Assembly: GCF_031886125.1 (NCBI RefSeq) | Contig: NZ_CP119391.1 | Location: 1,736,001 to 1,800,000 of the forward strand | Direction of reading: 5' to 3' | Length of the DNA: 64,000 nucleotides | From: Halomonas piscis | GTDB taxonomy: Bacteria > Pseudomonadota > Gammaproteobacteria > Pseudomonadales > Halomonadaceae | Part shown: positions 50,532-59,124 of the stretch, in pieces | Layout of the letters: each line of letters opens with the position of its first letter | Position numbering within the stretch: the first letter of the stretch is position 1 | Program-made: the position numbers and the translations under genes | Notes under the pieces: model-generated | Seen by the model: the letters and a program-made list of their open reading frames with translations, nothing else | What the model was told of the DNA's origin: nothing | Databases searched by the model: none

Positions 50532-51386
50532 GGTCTGTTGACGTTTCATGGCAGGGGTATTGGCAGGATAGGGGCAAGCTCACAGAATAAAGGTTCCTAA
50601 GCCAACAAACTGCAAGCCTGCCATGCCCCGACAAATGCTCACGGATGAACACTGGCCGAAGCTGAAATCTATCCTGCTTCAACAAGGTATTTATGACAAG
50701 ACCGATCTGCGTACCACGGTGGAAGGCATCCTTTATCGGATGCGAACCGGCTGCCCGTGGCGGGACCTACCGGAGGCGTTTGGCCCCTGGAACACGGTCT
50801 ACAAGCGCTTCAACGCCTGGTCAGCGAGTGGAAAGCTGATGAGGATTTTCATCTCTCTGGTGGAAGATCCTGATGTCGAGTGGCTATTTATTGATGGTTC
50901 CTACGTCAAGGCTCACCAAGATAGCACTGGGGCTGCCACGGAAGATGCAGAAGCCATTGGCAAAAGTCGTGCAGGCAATACCAGCAAGATCCACTTGGCC
51001 GTGGATGCTTATGGGTTGCCGATCGCCTTCAGAATAACCGGGGGTGAAGTGCACGACAGCACGGAAGCCCAGGCATTGATTGACGGTTTGCCGGCAGGTG
51101 ACGCGCTGGTGGCTGACAAAGGCTATGACAGTGAACGTATCCGTGAGCAGGTCGAAGCCAAAGGAATGGCTGCCGTCATTCCACGCAGGCGTAACTCGAA
51201 AAAAGGAAATGCCAATCTGGACAGAGGGTTATATCGCTACCGGCATCTGGTTGAGAATGCCTTTGCTCGATTGAAACCGTATCGCGCCATTGCGACGCGC
51301 TACGATAAGCTCAAACGAAATTACGAAAGCATGGTGGCCTTGGCATGCGGCTTTTTATGGCTACCAATGTGAAACGTCAACAGGCC
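50531..51386 (+). mobile_element. IS5-type (IS427-like) element, copy 2
   Basis: 856 bp, with inverted repeats GGGTCTGTTGACGTTTCA and GGGCCTGTTGACGTTTCA (other strand), flanked by CTA. It is in the same orientation as copy 1 at 32024. It lies against the stop codon of the yjiH-like gene and is separated by only CTA from the next element. Confidence 0.93.
50623..51372 (+). CDS. IS5-family transposase, copy 2
   Basis: 249 residues with an intact DDE triad (DGSYVKAHQD, VADKGYDS, ENAFARLK). It differs from copy 1 at 14 positions by my count, for example A27T, L75I and K200R-type changes, so the copies are not a very recent duplication. Confidence 0.94.
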   Translation: MPRQMLTDEHWPKLKSILLQQGIYDKTDLRTTVEGILYRMRTGCPWRDLPEAFGPWNTVYKRFNAWSASGKLMRIFISLVEDPDVEWLFIDGSYVKAHQDSTGAATEDAEAIGKSRAGNTSKIHLAVDAYGLPIAFRITGGEVHDSTEAQALIDGLPAGDALVADKGYDSERIREQVEAKGMAAVIPRRRNSKKGNANLDRGLYRYRHLVENAFARLKPYRAIATRYDKLKRNYESMVALACGFLWLPM

Positions 51387-51389
51387 CTA

Positions 51390-52216
51390 GGGGGCGTTAA
51401 CAATTAGGCCAGCCATATGGCGGCTGACACGAGGCAGAGGAGTGACTGGTAGTTTCTTGCCAGTCGCTCATAGCGTGTAGATAACCGCCGGAACTTCTTG
51501 ATTTTATGGAAAAATCGCTCCACCAAATTGCGATCTTTGTAAAGGTGCCAGTCTATATCCCGGGGCTCACGGCGATTTTTTTTGGGGGAATCACGGCCGT
51601 TGCCCCGGCCTCGGCAATCACTTCCATCAGGGCGTCGGAATCATAACCTTTGTCACCCAGTACCGCTTGCGGGGAAAAGCCTTCGAGCAGTGCCGGAGCG
51701 GGGCCGTACTCGGAGGCTTGGCCAGGCGTCAGAAGAAGTCGCATTGGGTTACCCAGGGCGTCTACCGCCACATGAATCTTGGTGCTCAATCCGCCTCGAG
51801 ATTTGCCCATGGCTTCGACGTCTTGCGTGTTTTTTTGACGCTCCATGCTGGTGCACCCTGACGATGCTACCGTCGATCATCAGCTGCTCTAGATCGGGAT
51901 CGTCGGCTACTGTGTCAAAAATACGCTGCCAAACGCCCTTTCGTGACCAACGGTTATACCGCATGTAGACGGTGTGCCAGCGCCCAAAAGATTCGGGAAG
52001 ATCACGCCACGGGGCGCCGGTCCGAGCGATCCAGAGCACGGCTTCCACGAACAGGCGATTGTCCTTGGCAGTTACCCCACAGTCTGAGGCTTTGCCGGGG
52101 AGCAGGTGCTCGATTCGCTCCCACTGATCATCGCGTAACTTCAACCGACTCATGGCCCACCAAAATCTATGAATACTAAATCAGTTTAAACAAAACTAAT
52201 GATTGTTAACACACCC
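51390..52216 (-). mobile_element. Second type of IS5-family element, tandem to copy 2
   Basis: 827 bp with terminal repeats GGGGGCGTTAACAAT and GGGTGTGTTAACAAT (other strand). It is flanked by CTA on the left (shared with copy 2) and TAG on the right, so both elements occupy one original CTAG site. Confidence 0.87.
51404..52153 (-). pseudogene. IS5-family transposase with two frame breaks in A runs
   Basis: It begins MSRLKLRDDQWERIEHLLPG, with the first catalytic Asp in LMIDGSIVRVHQ. The frame changes at an A7 run (51830-51836) into KNTQDVEAMGKSRGG...LGDKGYDS, and again at an A8 run (51578-51585), where one extra A would restore NRREPRDIDWHLYKDRNLVE and the end IWLA. IS427-group elements may use frameshifting at the first site; the second break probably makes the copy defective. 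Confidence 0.82.
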
Positions 52217-52281
52217 TAGCAATTTCCAAAAGATCTCCGATGTAATACCACAGCAGGTGCTGGCCGAAACGCGATATTTTC

Positions 52282-52992
52282 TCAGGAAGTATGCAGCGAA
52301 GAGCGAAGCTTGTAACGGCCACCGGGATGCGTCAGGCGTGCATAGCTAATCAGCTGCTCTCCTGACCAAGTGCGTCGTATCAGCTGCAAGCAAGGTTGTG
52401 GTGAATCAATGTCCAGCAGGGCAGCTGTTTCTTTATCCACCAGCACCGCTTCGACTACGTGCTCCACGTCGGTAATCGGACAGGCTGCTACCAGCACTTC
52501 ATTGGGGGTATGCTGGTGAAAATTGGTTTCCAGGTAGCGAGGAGCGTGGCGCGGGTTTACGTAGCGCTCCTCAAGCTGAATGGGCGTTCCGTTTTCATAA
52601 TGGAGAATCAGGGTGTGAAATACTTGGGCACCCAGCCGTACTCCTAAACGCATGGACACTTCATCATCGGCACTTTTTGCTTCAACAAGCAGCACGTCGC
52701 AGCTATATTCGTGGCTGCGGTTACGCACTTCGTCGGCGATATTATGCACTTCGACCAGCGAAGATTCGGCCTTATGGTCAGTCACAAAAGTGCCGACTCC
52801 TGCCTGACGCACCAGGTAGCCTTGCTGGACCAAATCATGAATTGCCTTGTTAGCGGTCATGCGGCTGACGCCGAAATCACGTGCCAATTGCTCTTCCGGA
52901 GGAATTTGGTGTTCTGCTGCCCAGTTACCGCTCTGGATTTTCTCCAGCAGGTGCTGTTGAATCTGGAGATAAAGAGGGATCGTTTTGCCCAT
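52282..52992 (-). CDS. hutC: Histidine utilisation repressor HutC (GntR family)
   Basis: 236 residues. The N-terminal winged helix (IPLYLQIQQHLLEKIQSGNW; DFGVSRMTANKAIHDLVQQG) is followed by a UTRA ligand domain (about 90-232) ending YKLRSSLHTS. HutC represses hut genes and is released by urocanate. It is separated from the rest of the locus by the two IS5-family elements. I saw no TGTATATACA site in front of it. Confidence 0.94.
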   Translation of the reverse strand: MGKTIPLYLQIQQHLLEKIQSGNWAAEHQIPPEEQLARDFGVSRMTANKAIHDLVQQGYLVRQAGVGTFVTDHKAESSLVEVHNIADEVRNRSHEYSCDVLLVEAKSADDEVSMRLGVRLGAQVFHTLILHYENGTPIQLEERYVNPRHAPRYLETNFHQHTPNEVLVAACPITDVEHVVEAVLVDKETAALLDIDSPQPCLQLIRRTWSGEQLISYARLTHPGGRYKLRSSLHTS

Positions 52993-53095
52993 GACGTCTT
53001 GGCATTCCTTGCAATTGAATCTCTATTAGTTTACCTACTGGCTTACAGAAGGGCATTCTTGCAGACCCTGCCATGATGATAAACGAGTTCAGAAA

Positions 53096-53749
53096 ATGAC
53101 GGCAGCTGATGACAGGCGGCTAACAATTGCTGCTACGGCGCGCAACCGCGACCCCATACTGGCGGTGCTGCGCGAACATCTGCCGCCTCGGGCCCGGGTG
53201 CTGGAGCTTGCCAGCGGCAGCGGCGAGCACGCCGCCCACTTCACGCAGGCCATGCCCGGCTGGCAGTGGCAGCCAAGCGATACTGACAGCAAGGCGCTTG
53301 CCTCCATCGCTGCCTGGCGTGGCCATGAGCAGCAGCAAGGGCGGGGCGCCAACCTGCTGGCTCCGGTTGAGCTGGACGTCACCGCCGACTGGCCGGAAAA
53401 ATGCCGGGGCGCAGCGTTCGATGCCATGGTTGCCATCAACCTGATTCATATTGCGCCCTGGAACGTCACCGCCGCGCTGATGCGCCGGGCCGGCGAACAC
53501 CTCACGGATAATGGCGCGCTGTTCCTCTACGGCCCCTACCGGCGCGGCGGCCGGCATACGGCGGCCAGCAACGAGGCGTTCGACCGTGATCTGCAGGCGC
53601 GCAATCCGGCCTGGGGCATACGCGACATGGAAAGCGTCGAAGCGGAGGCGGCTGCCAACGGCCTGGCGTTGGAAGCCGTCGTTGCCATGCCGGCCAACAA
53701 CGTCAGCGTGGTTTTTCGCCGCGCCGGCCAGGTACGTTACTCCCGGTAA
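53096..53749 (+). CDS. DUF938 SAM-dependent methyltransferase-like protein
   Basis: 217 residues. A class I methyltransferase fold: AATARNRDPILAVLREHLPP, then the SAM motif VLELASGSGEHAAHF, then NLIHIAPWNVTAALM, LFLYGPYRRGGRHTA and ASNEAFDRDL, the standard DUF938 blocks. The substrate is unknown. Its end overlaps the convergent yidD gene by 13 bp. Confidence 0.88.
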   Translation: MTAADDRRLTIAATARNRDPILAVLREHLPPRARVLELASGSGEHAAHFTQAMPGWQWQPSDTDSKALASIAAWRGHEQQQGRGANLLAPVELDVTADWPEKCRGAAFDAMVAINLIHIAPWNVTAALMRRAGEHLTDNGALFLYGPYRRGGRHTAASNEAFDRDLQARNPAWGIRDMESVEAEAAANGLALEAVVAMPANNVSVVFRRAGQVRYSR

Positions 53750-54042
53750 CGGCGCGGGCGGAAGTTGTCGTCGAGCTCGGGATCTTCCCGGCAGAGAGTT
53801 TCGCTGGGCCCGCCGGGAACCGGGTCGATGCCGCCGGCGCTGCCCGGGTGGCAGCGACTCATCCGCTTTAACGCCATGGCGCCACCTTTCAGCGGCCCGT
53901 GAACTTGCAGCGCCTCGACCGCATAGGCGCTGCAGCTGGGCCAGAAGCGGCAGCGCGGCCCCAGCACCGGGCTTATTACCCACTGATAGCCCCGCACCAG
54001 CCCCACCAGCACTGCCGTCAGCCAGCGGCGCAGCGGTCGCAT
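53737..54042 (-). CDS. yidD: Membrane protein insertion efficiency factor YidD
   Basis: 101 residues. The diagnostic YQWVISPVLGPRCRFWPSCS is at residues 19-38, followed by SAYAVEALQVHGPLKGG and RCHPGSAGGIDPVP. It assists Sec/YidC-dependent insertion. The ATG overlaps the hisI stop (TAATG). It is unusual in being beside hisI rather than rpmH-rnpA-yidC. Confidence 0.93.
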   Translation of the reverse strand: MRPLRRWLTAVLVGLVRGYQWVISPVLGPRCRFWPSCSAYAVEALQVHGPLKGGAMALKRMSRCHPGSAGGIDPVPGGPSETLCREDPELDDNFRPRRYRE

Positions 54043-54509
54043 TAGGCCTTGCCCCCGTAAAGGCTTGCCGGGTCGACCAGCGGAGCACGCGTAATCCGCG
54101 GCCTGGCGGTGACGTCGATATAAAAGCAGCTGCGCCGGCCGCTGTGGCAGGCCGCTCCGGTTTGCTCGACCTGCATCAGCAGTGTGTCGCCGTCGCAGTC
54201 CAGAAATGCGGCCTTGAGCCGCTGCTGCTGGCCGGACGATTCGCCCTTGCGCCAGAGCTTGCCCCGGGAGCGGGAGAAATAGCACGCGCGTCCGGTGCGC
54301 AGGGTTTCCTCGAGGGCATCGCGATTCATCCACGCCATCATCAAGACTTCGCCGCTGTCGTGCTGCTGGGCGATGGCGGGGATCAGCCCGTCGGCGTTAA
54401 AGCGCACCGCGCGCAGAACGTCAGCGGCAGCGGGCAGAGCATCGTCGGGGAGGGCGCTTTCCAGGCGCTTGAACAGCGTGTTGAAAGGTTCGCGTGCGAT
54501 ATCGGTCAT
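54042..54509 (-). CDS. hisI: Phosphoribosyl-AMP cyclohydrolase
   Basis: 155 residues. Third step of histidine synthesis. Zinc/magnesium motifs are present: [56 protein letters not shown] and SCFYI. The N-terminus has about 35 extra residues and there is no HisE domain. It lies 6 bp after zur and overlaps yidD. Confidence 0.94.
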   Translation of the reverse strand: MTDIAREPFNTLFKRLESALPDDALPAAADVLRAVRFNADGLIPAIAQQHDSGEVLMMAWMNRDALEETLRTGRACYFSRSRGKLWRKGESSGQQQRLKAAFLDCDGDTLLMQVEQTGAACHSGRRSCFYIDVTARPRITRAPLVDPASLYGGKA

Positions 54510-54515
54510 GGGGAA

Positions 54516-54980
54516 TCACTCTGGACAGGTCGAGGCGGGGGATGATGCCAGGCAGGGCGCGCACAGCCCGATCAGCTCGATGGTTTGACGCTCTACCCGA
54601 AAGCCTTCGCGGCCGGCGCGGCGCGCCAGGCACCGGCTGATGTCGTCAAAGTGGATTTCTTCCACGTACCCGCAGGCTCGGCAAATCAACAGCTGAAACC
54701 CGTGGGCATGCTCGGGGCAGGCGCAGGCCACGTAGGCGTTCTGCGACTCGATGCGGTGGACAAGCCCCTGCTGAATCAAAAACTCCAGCGCGCGATAGAC
54801 GGTGGGCGGGCGCGCGGCGGCATGCTCGGCCGACAGCTGCTCAAGCAGGTCGTAGGCTTTCAGACCGCCGCCGCTGCGCGCAATCAGTTCGAGAACGCGC
54901 CGGCGTATCGGCGTAAAGCGCGCGCCGCGAGCCCGGCAGCGGGCCTCGGCCTGCTCCAGCAGATGATGAAGCTGACTCAT
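54516..54980 (-). CDS. zur: Zinc uptake regulator Zur (Fur family)
   Basis: 154 residues. The winged helix (FTPIRRRVLELIARSGGGLKAYDLL, RPPTVYRALEFLIQQGLVHR) is followed by a metal domain with structural zinc pairs C-x-x-C in LLICRACGYVEE and LCAPCLA. The arrangement fits Zur rather than Fur or PerR. No znuABC genes adjoin it in the window. Confidence 0.9.
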   Translation of the reverse strand: MSQLHHLLEQAEARCRARGARFTPIRRRVLELIARSGGGLKAYDLLEQLSAEHAAARPPTVYRALEFLIQQGLVHRIESQNAYVACACPEHAHGFQLLICRACGYVEEIHFDDISRCLARRAGREGFRVERQTIELIGLCAPCLASSPASTCPE

Positions 54981-55004
54981 AAGCGGCTCAAAATAAAAAG
55001 GCGG

Positions 55005-56000
55005 CTATGCATCATTCATCAGTTTAGCAGGCTCGACAAGCTCGCTGCGCCGGGCGAAATGCCGCTGGGCAAAGGCCACGCGCTCGGCAGGCGGCACGTT
55101 GTCGGGCTGATTCTCGACCAGGTCGAGGCGCCGGCGCAGCCCCTCGCCGTTGGTCATCTGAATGGCAAGCCCCGGGCGGGCGTTAAGCTCCAGGAGCATG
55201 GGGCCGTGCTCGCGGTCAAGCACCATATCGGTTCCCAGATAGCCAAGGCCGGTCATTTCGTAGCAGCTCGCCGCCAGGCTGAGCAGAGTGTCCCACTGGG
55301 GCACCACCAGGCTTGCCAGACCGTGCCCGGTATCCGGATGGCGCTGGCAGGGGCGGTCGAACTGCACGCCGCGCAGCGCGTGGCCGCTGGCGATATCAAT
55401 ACCCACGCCAACGGCACCCTGGTGCAGGTTGGCCTTGCCGTCCGAGGCGGCGGTGGAAAGCCGCATCATGGCCATCACCGGATAGCCCTTGAACACGATG
55501 ACGCGAATATCCGGAACGCCTTCGTAGGTATAGGCCATCAGGCTGTCTTCAAAATTGATCAGCGTTTCCACCACGGCGACGTCCGGCGAGCCGCCTAGGG
55601 AGTAAAGCCCCGAGAGGATATTGGATACGTGCCGTTCGATATCGGTCAGCGTGAGCTCAGCTCCGCTGGGTTTGAAAAAACCGTCGGGGCCGGCCTTGTC
55701 CACGACCAGAATGCCCTTGCCGCCGCTGCCCTTGGCCGGCTTGATCACAAACCCCGGGTGCCCATCGAGCATCGTGGCAATACGCTTGACGTCGAACTGG
55801 GTGGTCACCGTGCCGATCAGCGCCGGAGTCGTGATGCGATAGGTCTGGGCCAGCAGCTTGGTCTGCAGCTTGTCGTCCACCAAAGGATACAGCCGACGAT
55901 CGTTATAGCGGCCGATATAGTAAATGTTGCGCCGGTTCATGCCGATGATGCCGCGGGCTTTCAGGCGCGAAGGAAGGGTCCAGTTCTTGAGCCAGCTCAT
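55005..56000 (-). CDS. RimK-like ATP-grasp ligase (alpha-L-glutamate ligase-related)
   Basis: 331 residues. ATP-grasp features are GFVIKPAKGSGGKGILVVD, ALRGVQFDRPCQRHPDTG, LGYLGTDMVLDREHGPMLLE and LNARPGLAIQMTN (metal-binding Glu and Asn). N-terminal MNRRNIYYIGRYNDRRLYPLV is typical of this subfamily. It is expected to form an amide bond with an amino acid, perhaps glutamate, on an unknown acceptor. Its start overlaps the end of the transglutaminase/7TM gene by 4 bp. Confidence 0.88.
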   Translation of the reverse strand: MSWLKNWTLPSRLKARGIIGMNRRNIYYIGRYNDRRLYPLVDDKLQTKLLAQTYRITTPALIGTVTTQFDVKRIATMLDGHPGFVIKPAKGSGGKGILVVDKAGPDGFFKPSGAELTLTDIERHVSNILSGLYSLGGSPDVAVVETLINFEDSLMAYTYEGVPDIRVIVFKGYPVMAMMRLSTAASDGKANLHQGAVGVGIDIASGHALRGVQFDRPCQRHPDTGHGLASLVVPQWDTLLSLAASCYEMTGLGYLGTDMVLDREHGPMLLELNARPGLAIQMTNGEGLRRRLDLVENQPDNVPPAERVAFAQRHFARRSELVEPAKLMNDA

Positions 56001-57520
56001 ACCCCGGACTCGTCATCGGTGATGGGCTTGAAGCGGCGCAGCTCCAGCAGCCGGTAGCCGGTGTAGTTACCCAGCAGCAGTATCAGCGCCATCAGGATCA
56101 GCTGTACGCCCAGAAAGTTGAAGGTGATGTGGCGCACCACAGGGTTGTTCATGGCCAGGTAGACGATGACCGCGGTCATCAGGCTGCCGCCGCCCTGAAT
56201 CAGCACCTCTTTGGGGCCTTCCTCCTCCCAGAGAATCGACATCCGCTCGATGGTCCAGGAGAGGATGATCATGGGGAAGAAGGTAATCGTGAGGCCGGCG
56301 TTGAGCCCCATGCGGTAGGCAATCACCGAGAATATCGAAATGATGGCAATCACGGTAATGATCACCGCCGATACTCGGGCGACCAGCAACAAGTTCAGAT
56401 AGGACAAATAGTTGCGTATCACCAGCCCTACGGCAACGACCAGCAGAAATCCCAGAAGGCCGGTAAGCAGCGACGTCTGGATAAAGGCCAGGGCGATCAG
56501 CACCGGCATGAAGGTGCCCGAGGTCTTGATGCCCACCAGCACGCGCAAGAACACGACCACCAGCGCGCCGATGGGAATCAGCAGAATGGTCTGAAACAGC
56601 GCCTGCTCTTCCAGCGGCAGGCTGTGAATGGAGAAGTTCAGCAGAGTATCGTCGGAATGATGGTTGCGGACCGCCGCGGCCGCCGGCTGGGAGTGGGTCA
56701 GCATGGAGAAGGTGACGCGGGAATCGCTGCCGCCCTGAAGCTCCAGCACCGCCTGGCCGCCAACTTCCCACAGCAGCAGGTCGTCCGGCTTGCCCTGCTC
56801 GCCGGTAGCCGGATCGAACAGCCACCATTGCTTTTCGTCGTCGCTATAGACCTGTATCCAGCTGCTCAGCGTCTGCCGGCGACGACCGTCCTTGAGCTCA
56901 AGCCCGCTGACGACGCGTGCCTTGATCTCGGCCTGGTGCAAAAGGCGCACGATCAGCTCGGGAGCGTCGAACTGGGTCAGCAGCAAACGGGCATTTTCTC
57001 CCTGCTGCTCGCCGCTGATGTTGCGCATCAACTCTCGTGCAAAGGTTGCGTTGTCGGCGCTGCGTGCCCAGGCGCGTTCGATCACCTGGCTTGCCGCCGT
57101 ATCGTAAGGGCGCTCCCAGGCGGTGGCGGACGAAAGCTCCGGCGGCGGCGGCCCCTTGGCCCGGGCCTCGGGCGCCACGAGCAGCTGCACCGAATAGTAA
57201 AGCTGCTGCTCGCCGCCGGCCTCGCGGGTGGTCCACTCGGCGCGCCGGCCCCGTTCGTCGGCGCTGTAGGCCAGACCGTAGCCCGAAGACGCCGTGTTTT
57301 CGGTCAGCACGCGAAATCCTTGCTGCTGCGAGGGCAGGGCGAAGTTCACCGATACCGGACCGTCGTCGGCGTTGTAGGTTATCATCGCTTCGACTTCCCA
57401 GACCTGGCGCTGCTCGCCGGGCAGCCAGGGAATCTCGAACTGCAGATGACGATGCGCCGTCATGGCAATGCCGACAATCAGCAGACACCCGACGATCAGG
57501 TAAAACGGTAGCCGTGACAT
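55997..57520 (-). CDS. Inactive transglutaminase fused to seven-helix membrane domain
   Basis: 507 residues. There is a signal anchor (LIVGCLLIVGIAM), a periplasmic transglutaminase-like domain (about 150-260, VSGLELKDGRRRQTLSSWIQ, WWLFDPATGEQG) that lacks the Cys of active enzymes, and a C-terminal 7TM region (about 310-500). It matches the known pair of domains that travels with RimK-like ligases and retropepsin-like proteases. It probably presents a substrate in the inner membrane. Confidence 0.87.
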   Translation of the reverse strand: MSRLPFYLIVGCLLIVGIAMTAHRHLQFEIPWLPGEQRQVWEVEAMITYNADDGPVSVNFALPSQQQGFRVLTENTASSGYGLAYSADERGRRAEWTTREAGGEQQLYYSVQLLVAPEARAKGPPPPELSSATAWERPYDTAASQVIERAWARSADNATFARELMRNISGEQQGENARLLLTQFDAPELIVRLLHQAEIKARVVSGLELKDGRRRQTLSSWIQVYSDDEKQWWLFDPATGEQGKPDDLLLWEVGGQAVLELQGGSDSRVTFSMLTHSQPAAAAVRNHHSDDTLLNFSIHSLPLEEQALFQTILLIPIGALVVVFLRVLVGIKTSGTFMPVLIALAFIQTSLLTGLLGFLLVVAVGLVIRNYLSYLNLLLVARVSAVIITVIAIISIFSVIAYRMGLNAGLTITFFPMIILSWTIERMSILWEEEGPKEVLIQGGGSLMTAVIVYLAMNNPVVRHITFNFLGVQLILMALILLLGNYTGYRLLELRRFKPITDDESGV

Positions 57521-57570
57521 TCAAAAATCCTTATGAAGCAAAAGCGGCGGCAGGAAGGGAGTGCCGGACG

Positions 57571-57635
57571 TTAGTCGTCGTCGTCGTCATCGTCGTCATC
57601 ATCATGCTCGTCCCCCTCGTCGTCATCGTCATCGT
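57571..57635. repeat. GTC/ATC trinucleotide repeat encoding the acidic tail
   Basis: On the plus strand the repeat runs as GTC and ATC units with a short interruption (CTCGTCCCCCTC), encoding Asp with a few Glu, Gly and His. It could change length by slippage. Confidence 0.8.
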
Positions 57636-58413
57636 CGGGTGACTCATAGGAAGGGCGTTCGTGGACATAGCGCTGGGCGACGTCGACCAGGGCGATATCC
57701 AGCAGGAACCGCCGACCCAGCAATACGGGATAATCCAGATGGGAGCGGTCGTTGAGCGTGAATTCCACTTTCTGGCGGATCGGGCCCAGCGTCATGAGCA
57801 GAGAAATCACCGGGCGCGAGGCCTCGCCGGTGGCCTGGATGATGCGCACCCGGCGCTCAACCGGCGCTTCGATCCATTCGTCGCGGCGAGCTTCTACCAC
57901 CTCGTCCTCGTCTTTCAGCGACAGCTTGAAACGCACCCAGTCGTCGCCGTCGCGTTCAAAGTCGGTAATCTCCCTGACCGAAAGCGACGACGTCTTGGCG
58001 CCGGAATCGATGCGTGCCTTCAGGTACGTCTCGAGCTTGGGCAGACCCACCCATTCGCTGCGGCCCACCAGCGTTTTGGTGCTCAGCAGGCTGTCGGCTT
58101 CGCAGGCCTCGCGGATGACCCGGGGCTCGCTATCCTGGCGGATCTGAAGCGTTGCCACATCGCCGCGCAGGCGGCGCAGAAGGCCGCCAATCTCGCGCAC
58201 ATTGGCGCTCATCTCCTGGTAATGATCAAGCTGCTCCTGGCGCATGGCGGAGGTGTCGCACTGGCGGGCAATACGGCTTTCCAGCTCGCCCATGCGCATC
58301 CGGAAATCCGGTTCGGTCAGCGGGGCAGGCGTGGATGTTTCGTGTGGCGTCATGGAACAACCGACCAGCACCAGCGAGAACATCGCCGCCAGCCCGGCAA
58401 AACCGTAGCGCAT
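57571..58413 (-). CDS. Retropepsin-like aspartic protease lipoprotein with poly-Asp tail (RimB-like)
   Basis: 280 residues. The N-terminus MRYGFAGLAAMFSLVLVGCS is a lipoprotein signal (lipobox LVGC). A coiled-coil part (about 35-100) is followed by a PF05618-type retropepsin domain with KARIDSGAKTSSLSV holding the catalytic D-S-G. The protein ends in an acidic tail of about 20 residues, mainly Asp. ATG 58413 has AAAGGT upstream; a longer frame is unlikely. It is the first gene of the three-gene run with the ligase and the 7TM protein. Confidence 0.87.
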   Translation of the reverse strand: MRYGFAGLAAMFSLVLVGCSMTPHETSTPAPLTEPDFRMRMGELESRIARQCDTSAMRQEQLDHYQEMSANVREIGGLLRRLRGDVATLQIRQDSEPRVIREACEADSLLSTKTLVGRSEWVGLPKLETYLKARIDSGAKTSSLSVREITDFERDGDDWVRFKLSLKDEDEVVEARRDEWIEAPVERRVRIIQATGEASRPVISLLMTLGPIRQKVEFTLNDRSHLDYPVLLGRRFLLDIALVDVAQRYVHERPSYESPDDDDDDEGDEHDDDDDDDDDD

Positions 58414-58560
58414 AATAAACGTACCTTTAAGCCATATAAGAACAGGGATGATAAGGATAAGGCGGCAGGGCTGTCCATCCGAACGAGATTTCACAAGAAG
58501 GGACGGCGCTTTTTACCCGATTTTGTTCATTATCATGGTAACTTGGCAGCCAGTATTTAA

Positions 58561-58576
58561 CATAATATATATTATG
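58561..58576. promoter_or_regulatory. Perfect 16-bp palindrome upstream of the retropepsin gene
   Basis: CATAATATATATTATG is identical on both strands and lies 148 bp before the retropepsin start. It may be a protein-binding site or overlap a -10 box. The rest of the 305-bp gap to ectC holds only a terminator-like hairpin. Confidence 0.5.
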
Positions 58577-58643
58577 CGAACCTTTATGGCTGCCGTGTTC
58601 CGGCTCATGGCCGTGCCGCTGGTCTGCTGATATCCCAGACACG

Positions 58644-58671
58644 CGAAAGCCCCGCCGAAGCGAGGCTTTCG
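58644..58671 (-). terminator. Terminator-like hairpin after ectC
   Basis: 8-bp stem CGAAAGCC/GGCTTTCG with a 12-nt loop 48 bp after the ectC stop. It lacks a strong T tract. Confidence 0.55.
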
Positions 58672-58718
58672 GTTGCCGGTGTCGGCAGCGCACGCCGGCA
58701 CTCGCCGTAGCGTGGCGA

Positions 58719-59114
58719 CTAGTCTTCGCCGGCCGGCGCGTAAGAGCCGTCTTCGCGGTGATCTTCGTTGCCCGTCAGCCCCGGCGTGAACACACAGGCC
58801 AGATGCAGGGTCTTGGTGGCGCGCAGCAGATGCTCGTCGTGCTGGTCGAGAATATAGATATCGCCGGGCTTGATCGGCCAGACCTTGCCGTCGGCCAGCG
58901 TTTCCACTTCGCCTTCGCCCTCCATGCAGTACACGGCTTCGAAGTGGTGCTTGTAGTGGATATGGGTCTCGGTACCCGCGAAAATACGGGTGATATGAAA
59001 CGAGCAGTTGCCGCCGTCATCGGCCAAGGACAGCCGCGTGCTGTCCCAGTTGCCGTTTGCCGCGGTTACCATGCGGTCGGTCTTGCGGGCTTCTTCAAGG
59101 TTGCGAACGATCAT
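58719..59114 (-). CDS. ectC: Ectoine synthase
   Basis: 131 residues. Cupin-fold enzyme closing the ring of N-gamma-acetyl-diaminobutyrate to ectoine. It opens [16 protein letters not shown] and has [20 protein letters not shown] (metal-binding region) and [15 protein letters not shown] 59114 has GGAG 6 bp upstream; a TTG at 59126 would extend into the hairpin. It is the last gene of ectABC and has a terminator-like hairpin immediately before its ribosome site. Confidence 0.96.
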   Translation of the reverse strand: MIVRNLEEARKTDRMVTAANGNWDSTRLSLADDGGNCSFHITRIFAGTETHIHYKHHFEAVYCMEGEGEVETLADGKVWPIKPGDIYILDQHDEHLLRATKTLHLACVFTPGLTGNEDHREDGSYAPAGED

Positions 59115-59124
59115 GCTTGGCTCC

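Noticed and set aside
32024..51386. The two IS5 copies as ends of a composite transposon carrying the hut run
   Set aside because: Each copy has its own flanking CTA and each excision restores its own target, so they are separate insertions. Recombination between them remains possible.
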